64,000 bases of DNA from Mycolicibacterium chubuense NBB4 (GCF_000266905.1 NC_018027.1:1550001-1614000), one strand, 5' to 3'. Counted from the stretch's first letter, positions 41,525 to 51,700 are shown. Numbers and translations are program-made. The notes: generated from the sequence alone by a model not told the origin.

Positions 41525-42723
41525 GGCGCGCTCGCGAGGTCGTGGCGCTGCAGCCAGTCGGTGACGACGTTCACCGCTTCGCGCAGCCTGTCGCGCTGGT
41601 CGGGCCCGGAGTAGTAGTGGTTGGCGCCGGGGATCTCGTGCATCTCCTTGTCCGGATGTCCGATCGCCTCGTAGATCCTCCGCGTGTGGCTCGGGGTGCA
41701 GGCGTCGTCGGCGAGATTACCGATCACCAGGGCGGGCACGGCGATGTCGGGCCCGCACTTGACGGCGTCGCCGTGGGCGTCGTCGTAGCTCCACTGCGAC
41801 AGCCAGCTGCGCAGCGTGCAGAACCGCGCGAGTCCCACGGGGCTCATGTTCACCACCTGAGGATCACCCAGATAGCAGGTTCCCGGGGTGCGTTCGTTGG
41901 GATCGACCGCCGGATCGAGCCAGCGGGGGTCGGCCATGGTGCCGTGCACGACGAAGGCGAACTCGTCGTCCGGCCGGCCCGCGGCCCTCAACTCGGCGAG
42001 CTTGTCCTTGACCCACTTCGTGATTCGCCGGTTGCGGGCGACCTGGGCGTCTCGGTAGCGGTCGAGGAACTCAGGAGTGTAGGGCGGCTGGTTGGGGTTG
42101 TCCGGGTTGTACAGATCCAGCTCCGGGGCGCGTCTGGTCGGGTCCAGCTCGTCGAGGATCGAGGCATCGAGCCACTCGGTCATGGTGCCGTGCCTGCTGA
42201 TGTGTGCGGCCAGCAGCATGATGCCGTCGGCGGGGATCAGTCCGAGCTTGGTGAGGTCCGGCCCGTCGCCGGACGGGCTGGCGGTGACGGTCGGGTGCTG
42301 AGCCTGCTGCTGATAGAACGCCGACAACGATCCACCGCCGCTCCAGCCGGCGAGAACGACCTTGGAATAGCCGAGCCGGTTCTTGGCATCCTTGATGCAC
42401 TCGCCGAGGTCCTCGACAACCTTCTCCATCAGCAGTGCCGAATCCGTGCCGCGGAACCGGCTGTTGCAGTAGATGACGTGGTGCCCGGCGCGCGCCAGCG
42501 CATTGATCATCGGCAGGTAGGCACCGCCGCCGATCGGGTGCATGAACACCAGCACGGTGTCTGACGGCTTGTTCTTCGGCTTGAGCAGGTAGCTCTCCAG
42601 CACCACCAGCTCGGCAACGCCGCCGTACACGTCGCGAACCGACGAGTTGTTCTGGTAGGCAACCAGATACGGTATGCGCTCGTACTCGTGCTTGACTGGT
42701 GCGCCGCTCGTCGTCGTGCTCAT
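41521..42723 (-). CDS. Alpha/beta hydrolase of the dioxygenase operon
   Basis: 400 residues. Alpha/beta hydrolase signs: FMHPIGGGAYLPM (oxyanion), YCNSRFRGTDS, nucleophile Ser in LAGWSGGGSLSAFY, Asp in IGNLADDACTPSH and His in IPGANHYYSGP. The long middle insertion (residues about 160-290) forms a large lid. ATG 42723 shares its A with the stop of a MSACAK micro-ORF (TGATG); a GTG-type start further upstream would read through the repeat and is rejected. Likely hydrolyses an ester, lactone or C-C bond of the pathway intermediate. Confidence 0.82.
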   Translation of the reverse strand: MSTTTSGAPVKHEYERIPYLVAYQNNSSVRDVYGGVAELVVLESYLLKPKNKPSDTVLVFMHPIGGGAYLPMINALARAGHHVIYCNSRFRGTDSALLMEKVVEDLGECIKDAKNRLGYSKVVLAGWSGGGSLSAFYQQQAQHPTVTASPSGDGPDLTKLGLIPADGIMLLAAHISRHGTMTEWLDASILDELDPTRRAPELDLYNPDNPNQPPYTPEFLDRYRDAQVARNRRITKWVKDKLAELRAAGRPDDEFAFVVHGTMADPRWLDPAVDPNERTPGTCYLGDPQVVNMSPVGLARFCTLRSWLSQWSYDDAHGDAVKCGPDIAVPALVIGNLADDACTPSHTRRIYEAIGHPDKEMHEIPGANHYYSGPDQRDRLREAVNVVTDWLQRHDLASAP

Positions 42724-42755
42724 CAGTACCCTCGCTTCTTCGCGCAAGCGCTCAT
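42723..42755 (-). CDS. Micro-ORF (MSACAKKRGY) of a MIRU-like unit in the dioxygenase operon
   Basis: Ten codons plus TGA. The ATG shares A with the stop of the dioxygenase gene, and its TGA shares A with the ATG of the hydrolase gene. The first 20 bases equal those of the micro-ORFs between nuoB and nuoC, 9 kb away. Confidence 0.55.
   Translation of the reverse strand: MSACAKKRGY
42733..42754. repeat. Single copy of the MSACAK repeat core
   Basis: The plus-strand stretch from TTCTTCGCGCAAGCGCTCAT matches the nuoB-nuoC repeat core at 33483-33502, 33515-33534 and 33550-33569. Same orientation relative to the operon genes. Confidence 0.75.
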
Positions 42756-43882
42756 CAGTGCTGCCCGAGGTCGTTCGCCAGCACCTCCGCCGACGGCACC
42801 AGCCGCCTGCGGGTGTCGACCGCGATCACCTGCCAGTCGACGGAGGAGTAGTCGTCGAACTTGCGCCGCGCCCGCTCTCGCGCCTTTTCCGGCGCGCCGT
42901 GGTGCACACCTTGCGGGGCGTGCGAGATCAGCCCGGGCGGCATGGGAATCCCGTACAGCGAGCCGCCGTGGAAGAAGGCGATTTCGTCGAAGTCGACGTT
43001 GCGGTGGTACCACGGCGTGCGTTCCGTCCCCGGCCTGCCTTCGGCGGGTTTGGGCAGGAAATTCATCACGTAGACGCCGGTGGCCTGCATGAACAGATGC
43101 ACGGTCGGCGGGAGGTGCACGCTGTCCGAGGTCACGACGTTGTAGTCGTCGATGTTGAAGGTGAACGCGAAATTATCACCCCGCCAGCCCTCGACGTCCA
43201 GCGGATGGTGTTGGTAGTACAGGGAAGTCGTTCCGGCTCCGTTGATCTCCGAATGAACGAGCCTCACCTCGTACTCGCCGTCGGTCTGCGGGCCGTCGCC
43301 ATCGCCGCAGGGCGCAGGGTCCGGGATCACGGCCTGCGACGGGTCGAACGGGAAGTGACGGCCGAGCTGTCCCGGCGGCGGGACCCGGAACTCGTCGGTG
43401 GCCTGGATCATCAGCCAGGTCGACGGCTCGTCGGGAATGTGGCGCCACGTGCACGCCTTGGGCACGTAGATCCAGTCGCCCTTGCGGTACCGCAGCGGCC
43501 CGAACTCGGTCTCGATCAGGCCGGTGCCCTCGTGCACGAACGACAGCAGATCTCCGTCGACGTGGCGCACGAAGAACGGCATCGGTTCCGCGCGCCGCGA
43601 CAACAGCACCTGGCAGTCGGCATTGGAGAACATCAGCAGGGGACCGCCGTGGGCATCGGTGGCGTCGGCCGGCTTCAGCTCGCTCGACAACACGTCGATG
43701 GGGCGCAGGGCACCGACGGACCGATATGCCGTGGGATCGTGCCGGCGGTAGAGGTTCGCGGTGCGCCCCGTGAAGCCGCCGCGGCCGAGCTCGTCATCCT
43801 TCAGGCCGTCGAGATCGGCATGAATCCGCTTGGGTGTCTTGCCTTTTCGGAGGTGAATAAACGATTCCACCGGCGCTCCCAT
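42755..43882 (-). CDS. Homogentisate 1,2-dioxygenase-like ring-cleavage enzyme
   Basis: 375 residues, cupin fold. The iron region is recognisable: WYHRNVDFDEIAFFHGG (YHRN then acidic) and SHAPQGVHHGAP (His...His-Gly), as in homogentisate 1,2-dioxygenases; N-terminal half has FVRHVDGDLLSFVHEGTGLIETEFG. It would open a hydroquinone-type ring (homogentisate or a relative) with O2. It is somewhat shorter than the usual 430-450 residues of true homogentisate dioxygenase, and no maleylacetoacetate isomerase or fumarylacetoacetase gene is near. The substrate is therefore probably different. First gene of an eight-gene operon. Upstream are AAAGT/ACTTT repeats. Confidence 0.78.
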   Translation of the reverse strand: MGAPVESFIHLRKGKTPKRIHADLDGLKDDELGRGGFTGRTANLYRRHDPTAYRSVGALRPIDVLSSELKPADATDAHGGPLLMFSNADCQVLLSRRAEPMPFFVRHVDGDLLSFVHEGTGLIETEFGPLRYRKGDWIYVPKACTWRHIPDEPSTWLMIQATDEFRVPPPGQLGRHFPFDPSQAVIPDPAPCGDGDGPQTDGEYEVRLVHSEINGAGTTSLYYQHHPLDVEGWRGDNFAFTFNIDDYNVVTSDSVHLPPTVHLFMQATGVYVMNFLPKPAEGRPGTERTPWYHRNVDFDEIAFFHGGSLYGIPMPPGLISHAPQGVHHGAPEKARERARRKFDDYSSVDWQVIAVDTRRRLVPSAEVLANDLGQH

Positions 43883-43887
43883 CGTCG

Positions 43888-43909
43888 AAAGTGAAACTGA
43901 CTTTACTTT
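43888..43909. promoter_or_regulatory. AAAGT/ACTTT repeats upstream of the dioxygenase operon
   Basis: AAAGT (43888-43892) is inverted at ACTTT (43900-43904) with a 7-base spacer, and a second ACTTT follows at 43905-43909. The AT-rich palindrome lies 6-28 bases before the first gene of the operon in otherwise GC-rich DNA. It is a plausible target of the operon's own TetR protein, but this is inferred from position alone. Confidence 0.4.
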
Positions 43910-43949
43910 TATGTTCGGCGCGGGTCAACGGTCGCCGGATATCCGGCCA

Positions 43950-43999
43950 GTGTGCGGCGAGGGCGGCGGATCGGCCGGATTCCCGCCCTCGTTGCACAC
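43950..43999. terminator. Interrupted 14-bp hairpin between the F420-type gene and the dioxygenase operon
   Basis: GTGTGC-ggc-GAGGGCGG pairs with CCGCCCTC-gtt-GCACAC around a 16-base loop. It lies downstream (minus strand) of the stop at 44058 and upstream of the dioxygenase gene, so it could end the preceding transcript. No T-run. Confidence 0.4.
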
Positions 44000-44056
44000 T
44001 CGGCGCGGATCGGCACACTCGGCGCGGGTCGGCACTCCCCGGCGAACTCGGCGCGG
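43995..44056. repeat. Short direct repeats containing ACTCGGCGCGG
   Basis: CACACTCGGCGCGG-TCGG units at 43995-44013 and 44014-44032 differ at one base. The 11-base core recurs at 44046-44056, two bases from the stop codon of the F420-type gene. Confidence 0.7.
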
Positions 44057-44057
44057 A

Positions 44058-44447
44058 TCAGTCGAGGAGATCGACCCTCACCGTCAGCAGATTGGTCCCG
44101 AACGCGCGGACCCCCAGGTTGTTGAACTGGGGCAGTGTCCGCATGCGTGCGTGGGCGTCGTCGTCGGGGAGGAGATGTGCCGTGCCACGATGCCAGCGGC
44201 CGTTGATCCGCACGCGCACGGCCGGGTCGGCCATGATGTTGCGGACGTACTGCGACCGGTCGCCGAACTCGGAGACGAACCAGAATTCGTCGCCGATCCG
44301 CTTGCCGCCCAACGGAGTGACGCGCGGTTGCCCGGACGTGCGGCCGGTGGTCTCCAGCAGGGTCTGGAACGGCATCCGGCGCATCACCTGGTTGGCGATG
44401 TTCTTCTGGAAGAACTTGGTGACGCGGTCGCGCAAAGAGTCGGCCAT
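44058..44447 (-). CDS. Ddn-like (DUF385) deazaflavin-dependent protein
   Basis: 129 residues, the split-beta-barrel F420-binding family common in mycobacteria. Marks: TGRTSGQPRVTPLGGKRIGDEFWFVSEFG, then YVRNIMADPAVRVRINGRW and a C-terminal barrel strand. Members reduce quinones or activate nitro drugs with F420H2. ATG 44447 follows a GAAGGATC ribosome site. It lies 28 bp after the flavin monooxygenase gene in the same direction, so it probably works with it. Confidence 0.82.
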   Translation of the reverse strand: MADSLRDRVTKFFQKNIANQVMRRMPFQTLLETTGRTSGQPRVTPLGGKRIGDEFWFVSEFGDRSQYVRNIMADPAVRVRINGRWHRGTAHLLPDDDAHARMRTLPQFNNLGVRAFGTNLLTVRVDLLD

Positions 44448-44475
44448 GGGGAGATCCTTCCTGTAGACGGGGGAG

Positions 44476-45645
44476 TCACACCATTGCAGTGCGCGGGATC
44501 TTCATGCCCAATGTCAAGGCCCCCGCGAGCTCGCGGCTGGTGTCGTAGTCGAACACGACGTGTCCGCCGATGACGCCGACGTCGCGCCGGATCCGCTGCA
44601 GCGGATGATCCACGAAATGCGCGGAGGCCCCCGAGGCGCCGAGGAGCTCCTCGATGACCGCGCGGGATTCGCGCACGATGTGTGCCGCGGCAAGCCTGGC
44701 CTGGCCGCGCACCGGCTTCGGCACTGCGTCTCCGGCGCTGAGGATCGTGTCGATCTCGCCGACGGTGTCGGCCAACAGTCCGCGCAGCGCCCGCAACCGC
44801 ACGAGCGACTCCGCGAGATGCGCCGAGGCCATGGGCTTGTCCTTCTGCATGACGCCCTCGTAGGCGAGGAACCGCTGCGAGAGCCGTTCGGCGTAGATGT
44901 CCGCGGCGCGTTCGGCGCAACCGAGAGCCGGCATCGCCGCAAGCAGGGCCAGCGCGGGCACCATCGGCCACCGATAGGTGTCGGCGTCGTGAATCGCGGA
45001 ACCGGGCGCGGTGCCGGTGTAGATGTCGGGCACCGCCACCAACCGGTGCGTGGGCACGAAGACGTCGTCGATCACCACATCGTTGGATCCCGTCGCGCGC
45101 ATGCCGTCGGTGTGCCACACGTCTTCGACGCGCACATCCGCCATCGGCAGCAGCGCCAGCACCGGAAGGATGCTGCCGGGCTCCCGCTCGCACAACGCTC
45201 CGACGATGACCCAGTTGCCGTCCATCACCCCGGTGGCCCACGACCACCGGCCCGTCAGCCGGATGCCGCCGTCGCACGGCACACCGCGGCCCGTGGGCGC
45301 CAGCGGGGCAGGGGCGAGGAAGGGGCGCGTCGCGAACGCCTCATCCTGGGCCCGCTCACTGAACAGGGCGAGCATCCAGTTGTGCAGGACGTAGAAGCCC
45401 AGCGTCCAGGCGCTCGACGCGCACCCGTGCGCCATCCGGCGGACAGGGTCGAAGATCGCCGGGAACGCTGCTTCGGCGCCGCCGTAGCGCGCCGGGACGA
45501 GCAAGTCGAAGAGGCCGGACTCCCCGGCCTCGGCGAGGGTGGCGGCGGGCAGCCTGCGCAACCGCTCCGCCTCCCCGGCCCGCTCGGCGAGCCGCTCGAT
45601 GAATTCGGCAGTGACGGGCGAACCGTCCGCGACGGTCAGGGGCAT
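44476..45645 (-). CDS. Acyl-CoA-dehydrogenase-fold flavin monooxygenase (HsaA/DszC-like)
   Basis: 389 residues. The fold is that of acyl-CoA dehydrogenases, but the motifs are those of two-component flavin monooxygenases: WTLGFYVLHNWMLALF, GIRLTGRWSWATGVMDGNWVIVGA, TGSNDVVIDDVFVPTHR and the final HPLQRIRRDVGVIGGHVVFDYDTSRELAG. The catalytic Glu of true dehydrogenases is absent at the usual place. It would hydroxylate an aromatic or heterocycle using reduced flavin from a separate reductase, which is not adjacent. An 18-bp palindrome (45658-45675) lies 13 bases before its ATG, between it and the upstream TetR gene. Confidence 0.78.
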   Translation of the reverse strand: MPLTVADGSPVTAEFIERLAERAGEAERLRRLPAATLAEAGESGLFDLLVPARYGGAEAAFPAIFDPVRRMAHGCASSAWTLGFYVLHNWMLALFSERAQDEAFATRPFLAPAPLAPTGRGVPCDGGIRLTGRWSWATGVMDGNWVIVGALCEREPGSILPVLALLPMADVRVEDVWHTDGMRATGSNDVVIDDVFVPTHRLVAVPDIYTGTAPGSAIHDADTYRWPMVPALALLAAMPALGCAERAADIYAERLSQRFLAYEGVMQKDKPMASAHLAESLVRLRALRGLLADTVGEIDTILSAGDAVPKPVRGQARLAAAHIVRESRAVIEELLGASGASAHFVDHPLQRIRRDVGVIGGHVVFDYDTSRELAGALTLGMKIPRTAMV

Positions 45646-45657
45646 GCCGCGAAGCTA

Positions 45658-45675
45658 CCATACCTTTAGGTATGG
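45658..45675. promoter_or_regulatory. Palindromic operator between the TetR gene and the flavin monooxygenase gene
   Basis: CCATACCTTTAGGTATGG has 8-bp arms with a two-base centre. It ends the TetR gene region at 45683 and lies 13 bases before ATG 45645 on the minus strand. Adjacent TetR control of the monooxygenase is the natural reading. Confidence 0.6.
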
Positions 45676-45682
45676 AGAATGC

Positions 45683-46234
45683 TCAGCGGGCCAGCATGAC
45701 GTCGAGGAACCGGTCGCGCTGGGAAGCCAACCGCGCGTTGGGCGTCTCGCCGGACAGGTGCAGGAAGCCGACACCTACGGCGAAGGTGGCGTTGGCCCGC
45801 ATGTCGGCGTCCTCCCCGGTGAACCCGGCGTCTTCATATGCGCGGCGGACCGCGTCGAGCACCTGGCGATCGGCGGCGCGCACACTCGCGGCGGCGGCGG
45901 GGTCGGTGCGGGCCCACTCGCGCATCGCGCGCTCCAGGCTCCAGTGCCGCTCGCCGAGCAGCGACGCCATCATCTGCGCCAATCGGTCGCGCGGCGGCAG
46001 ATCACCCAGGGCGCCGAAGCGGCTGCGGTCGCGGTCTCGCAGCTGCCCCCAGGCCTCGACGACAGCGGCCCGGTAGCCGGCCATGTCGGTGAAGTGCCAG
46101 TAGAAGCTGCCCTTCGTCACCCCGAGGCGCCGGCACAGCCGGTCGAGTTTGAGTGCCTCGAGACCGCCGTCGGCGAGGATCGCGTAACCCGCCTGGACCC
46201 AGTCGTCGGCCGACAGCCTGCTCGCTCTCGTCAT
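45683..46234 (-). CDS. TetR-family regulator of the flavin monooxygenase
   Basis: 183 residues. N-terminal helix-turn-helix with LSADDWVQAGYAILADGGLEALKLDRLCRRLGVTKGSFYWHFTDM pattern, typical of TetR proteins with the KGSFYWHF recognition helix. The remainder is helical, with an Arg-rich middle (LRDRDRSRFGALGDLPPRDRL). AGGAGG eight bases before ATG 46234 is a strong ribosome site. Its stop is eight bases from the palindrome preceding the monooxygenase gene. Ligand unknown. Confidence 0.85.
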   Translation of the reverse strand: MTRASRLSADDWVQAGYAILADGGLEALKLDRLCRRLGVTKGSFYWHFTDMAGYRAAVVEAWGQLRDRDRSRFGALGDLPPRDRLAQMMASLLGERHWSLERAMREWARTDPAAAASVRAADRQVLDAVRRAYEDAGFTGEDADMRANATFAVGVGFLHLSGETPNARLASQRDRFLDVMLAR

Positions 46235-47567
<1,333 letters not shown>

Positions 47568-47595
47568 TCGTCACCTGACGCACAGATCGACGAAG

Positions 47596-47622
47596 AGCCC
47601 CCGACCGACGCGGTCGGGGGCT
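47596..47622 (+). terminator. Hairpin terminator after antigen 85
   Basis: AGCCCCCGACC-GACGC-GGTCGGGGGCT is a perfect 11-bp GC-rich stem with a 5-base loop, 29 bases after the stop codon and followed by TCTTC. It is a clear intrinsic-type terminator by mycobacterial standards (weak U-tract). Confidence 0.85.
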
Positions 47623-47637
47623 TCTTCGTGCGGCCGC

Positions 47638-47643
47638 TACTGT
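47638..47643 (+). promoter_or_regulatory. -10 hexamer TACTGT for the AcuI/YhdH-like gene
   Basis: TACTGT lies seven bases before ATG 47651, right after the terminator, so the gene probably has its own promoter and a leaderless mRNA. This supports ATG 47651 over GTG 47642, which would lie inside the hexamer. Confidence 0.5.
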
Positions 47644-47650
47644 GAGGCCC

Positions 47651-48649
47651 ATGACGGAGATCAACGCGATGGTGGCGCACGAGGACGCCGAGGGTGGGGT
47701 CGTGCTGCGCCACGAGGTGGTCGACGACTCGTTCCTGCCCGAGGGCGATGTGGAGATCCGCGTCGAGTATTCGAGCGTCAACTACAAAGACGCGTTGGCC
47801 GTCACGCCGAAGGCCGGAGTGGCCCGCTCCTATCCGCTGATTCCGGGCATCGACGTCGTCGGCACCGTCACGGCGAGCACGTCTGCGGATTTCGCGGCCG
47901 GGGACACGGTGGTGGCCCACGGTCAGGACATCGGGACCGGTCGCCACGGCGGCTACGCGCAGACCGCCCGCTATCCGGCGGACTACCTGGTCAAGCTGAC
48001 CTCGCTCAGTGCCGCGGACGCCGCGGCCGTGGGCACCGCCGGGTTCACCGCGGCGATGAGCGTCGACGCGCTGCGTGCGCACGGGGTCGACCCCTCCGAC
48101 GGGCCCGTGCTGGTCACCGGAGCCAGCGGCGGGGTCGGCAGCGTCAGCGTCGATCTGCTCGCCGGACTGGGCTACGAGGTGGTCGCCTCCACCGGCAAGA
48201 CCGACGCGCGCGAACTGCTGCGCGACCTGGGCGCGGCGCAGGTGATCGACCGGGTTCCCGGTCCCGACGACAAGATGCGCGCTCTGGGAAAGGCGCACTG
48301 GGCCGCGGTCGTGGACTGTGTCGGCGGCAAGACCCTGGCCTATGCGCTGAGCACCCTCAAATACGGTGGTGTCGCGGCGATCTCGGGTCTCGCCGGTTCG
48401 GCGGATCTACCCGCCACCGTGCACCCCTTCATCCTGCGCGGCGTCACGCTGGCCGGCATCGACTCGGTGATGTTGCCCATCGAGAAGCGGCGCGAGATCT
48501 GGAATCGGATCGAGTCGGATCTGGCGCCTCGTCACCTCGGGCTGATCACCCGCGATGTGTCCGTCCGCGACGTCGACGACGTCCTGCGCACCATCATCGG
48601 TGGCGGAGTCACCGGCCGCACCAGGGTGATCGTCCACGACGGGTTCTGA
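47651..48649 (+). CDS. AcuI/YhdH-type acrylyl-CoA reductase/quinone oxidoreductase family protein
   Basis: 332 residues, medium-chain dehydrogenase of the YhdH/AcuI group: VEYSSVNYKDALAVTPKAGVARSYPLIPGIDVVGTV, GRHGGYAQTARYPADYLVKL, Rossmann VLVTGASGGVGSVSVDLLAGLGYEVVASTGK, and WAAVVDCVGG. The group uses NADPH to reduce acrylyl-CoA or other enones. The leaderless start ATG 47651 is supported by TACTGT at 47638-47643. Isolated between antigen 85 and the cyclase gene. Substrate not assigned. Confidence 0.85.
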   Translation: MTEINAMVAHEDAEGGVVLRHEVVDDSFLPEGDVEIRVEYSSVNYKDALAVTPKAGVARSYPLIPGIDVVGTVTASTSADFAAGDTVVAHGQDIGTGRHGGYAQTARYPADYLVKLTSLSAADAAAVGTAGFTAAMSVDALRAHGVDPSDGPVLVTGASGGVGSVSVDLLAGLGYEVVASTGKTDARELLRDLGAAQVIDRVPGPDDKMRALGKAHWAAVVDCVGGKTLAYALSTLKYGGVAAISGLAGSADLPATVHPFILRGVTLAGIDSVMLPIEKRREIWNRIESDLAPRHLGLITRDVSVRDVDDVLRTIIGGGVTGRTRVIVHDGF

Positions 48650-48706
48650 TCCGTTTCGACGTTGGCGACAATTCCGCGGCCCGATGCGCGATCATGACAG
48701 GCATCG

Positions 48707-51700
48707 GTGCAGCGGAAAACGGGGGAGATGGTCAGGCCGGTCGTCGGCAGTGTCGCAACGTGCGGGTCGTGTGGCAACGACCTGCGGGCGCGGGCGCGCT
48801 TCTGTGACGTCTGCGGTTCACCGGTCGCCCCCCTGTCGGCGTCGGGCGAGCACAAACATGTGACGGTGCTCTTCGCCGACGTCGTCGGCTCCATGAAGTT
48901 CGCCGCGGACCTCGATCCGGAGCGGCTTCGCGAGATCATGAACGATCTCTTCAATCGCTCGGCGACGGTCGTGCAGCGCTACCAGGGAACGATGGACAAG
49001 TTCACCGGCGACGGTCTGATGGCGTTGTTCGGCGCGCCGATGGCGCTGGAGGACCACGCGCTGCGCGCCTGCATCGCCGCGCTGGAGATCCAGGCGGTGG
49101 TGGCCGAACTCGCCACCGAGGTACACCGCCGCGACGGCATCTGCCTGCAGCTGCGGGTGGGACTGAACTCCGGCGACGTCATCGCCGGTGAAATCGGTTG
49201 CGGCCCAGGGCGATACACCGCGGTGGGCCATGCGGTCGGGATGGCCCAGCGGATGGAGGCGGCGGCATCGCCGGGCGCGATCTTCTGCTCGACGACCACG
49301 GCGGCCCTCGTGGAGCGGGCCGCCCGGCTGGGCCCGGTGGAGACGCTGCGGGTCAAGGGCGCCGACGAGCCCGTGCCGGCGCGCCGACTCCTCGCCGTCG
49401 AGGCCGCTCGCCAGGTGGTCGGCCGTAACGAGGGGTTGATGCTCGGCCGCGACGATGAGCTGGCCCGGCTCTGCGAAGCGCTCGATCCGCGCAGCGGCCT
49501 TCACCTGGTCGAGGTCGTCGGTCCGCCCGGCGTGGGTAAGAGCCGCCTCATCGAGGAGTTCCGCAGGCGTGCCCTGAGTGGGGGCGCCGACGTCGTGCTG
49601 GCCGGTTGTGACATCCATGCGAAACCGATCGCGTTCCGCGCGCTGTCGCGACTCCTGCGCGCGGTCTTCGATGTCGACGGTCTCGATCACGCCGAAGCGC
49701 GCGAGCGCGTGCTGACCCAGGCGCCGATGTCTGAAACGGACGCGCAGATTCTCTTCGAGTCGATGAACATCGCGGACGGCACCGCGCCGCCGCTGCATGT
49801 CGGTGCCGACGGTCGGCGCCACCGGCTGGTGGAGACGATGCGCGAGTTCGTGCGGTTGCGGCCCGCCCCGGCGGTGCTCGTTCTCGAAGACGTGCACTGG
49901 ATCGACGCCGCCAGCGATGCGGTTCTCGCCGAGTTCGCCACCGCGATCGGCGACACCTCGACGGTGTTCGTCACCACCCACCGTCCGGAGTTCCACGGTG
50001 CGCTCCAACGAAAGTCGAACCGCACGATCACCGTCGCGCCCCTCGACGAATCCGTGACCGTCGATCTGGCGCACAATCTGCTGGGGCGGGAAGTCGCGCT
50101 GACCGATCTCGCAACGCGTATCGCCCGCAGCGCCGCCGGCAACCCGTATTTCGTCGAGGAGATCGTCCGCGATCTGGTCGGTCGGGGAGTGCTCGCGGGT
50201 AGTCGGGGCGACTACCGACTGGTCGGCGATGTGCGGGACATCGGAGTACCGGTCACCGTGCAGGCGGTGCTCGCTGCGCGCATCGATCGACTGGAGCCGG
50301 CCACGAAGTCGGTGCTCAACGCTGCAGCGGTGATCGGAAATCGTTTCGACACCGAGGCGCTGCAGGTTCTCACACCGGACGCGCTGTCGGCCCGCCTCGC
50401 CGAACTCGTCGCCACCGAGCTGATCGACCAGACGGAATTCGCTCCGCGCCAACGCTATTGCTTCCGGCATCCGCTGGTCCGGACCGTCGCCTATCAATCA
50501 CAGGTCAGCGCGACCCGTGCACGTGCGCACCGGCTCCTCGCGGCCTCGATCGAATCCCGCGATCCGGCGACGCACGATGAGAACGCGGCGTTGATCGCCA
50601 CCCATCTGGAGGCGGCCGGCGAGCACAAGGCGGCGTGTCGCTGGCATCTACGGGCCGCCGAATGGTTGCGAATGCGGGATTTGTTGGCGGCGCGGGCCCA
50701 GTGGGTGAGCGCGATGCGCGTGGCGGACCGACTGCCCGGCGACGACGACGAGGTCACCGCGCTGCGCGTCGCACCGCGCACGATGCTGCTGTCGACTGAA
50801 CTCTTCGTCGGCGAGGATCCGGACAACGAGAAGCGGCTGGCCGAACTGCGTGAGCTCACGTCACGGACGAACGATGCGAGGTCGCTGGCCCTCGCTCTGG
50901 CCGGCCGCATCATGACCTTCATCGTGAACAGCAACCGCGTCCCGGAGGCGATGCCGCTGGCGGCTGAGCTGGCCGACCTCGTCGACGCACTGGGTCCGGC
51001 GCCCGCCGGCGAGAGGGAGATCCTCTTCACGGCACTGGCTTTCGCGCGGTTCGCGAACTGCGACTTCGAGGCGACACTGAACGCGATCGGGCGCAGCCTC
51101 GAGCTGGAACTGGAACAGCCGTCGGTCGACAGAGCGGTCGCGTACGCGATCACCGGAGCGAGCGAAGTATGCCTCGGCGACCGCGACCAGGGCATCGGCC
51201 ACCTGCGCGTCGCGACCGAACTGGCTCGCGCCATGCCCCCTGTCAGCTTCTCCGCCATCCTGCTCTACTGGGGCATCCTGGCGGGAATGGGGCTGCACGT
51301 CGCCGACGACCGGGTGGACGAAATGGGGGAAGCGCTCGCACGCGCGGAGTCCTTCGGCGATCGGTTCGGGATCATCGCCGCGCAGTGGACCTACGGCACG
51401 TTGTTGCTGAAGGCGGAACGCCCGCGCCACGACGAGGCGATCGAGCTGCTGAAGCGGGCTGAAGCGGGCATCGCCGCGCACCACCTGCAAGCGTTCGCGC
51501 TTGCCATCACCGGGCCGCAGCTGGCGCTCGAGGCGGCTCGCGAAGGTCGCCGTGACGAGGCCATCGACTCGCTGCGCGAACTGGTGGCGCTGCACACCAG
51601 CGGTGCGCCGTTGCTCCACTTCGGATGTCCGGCCGAAGCGCTGTGCGAGCTGCTGATCGATCGCGGCACAGCCGCGGACCTGCGGGAGGTCGACGACGTG

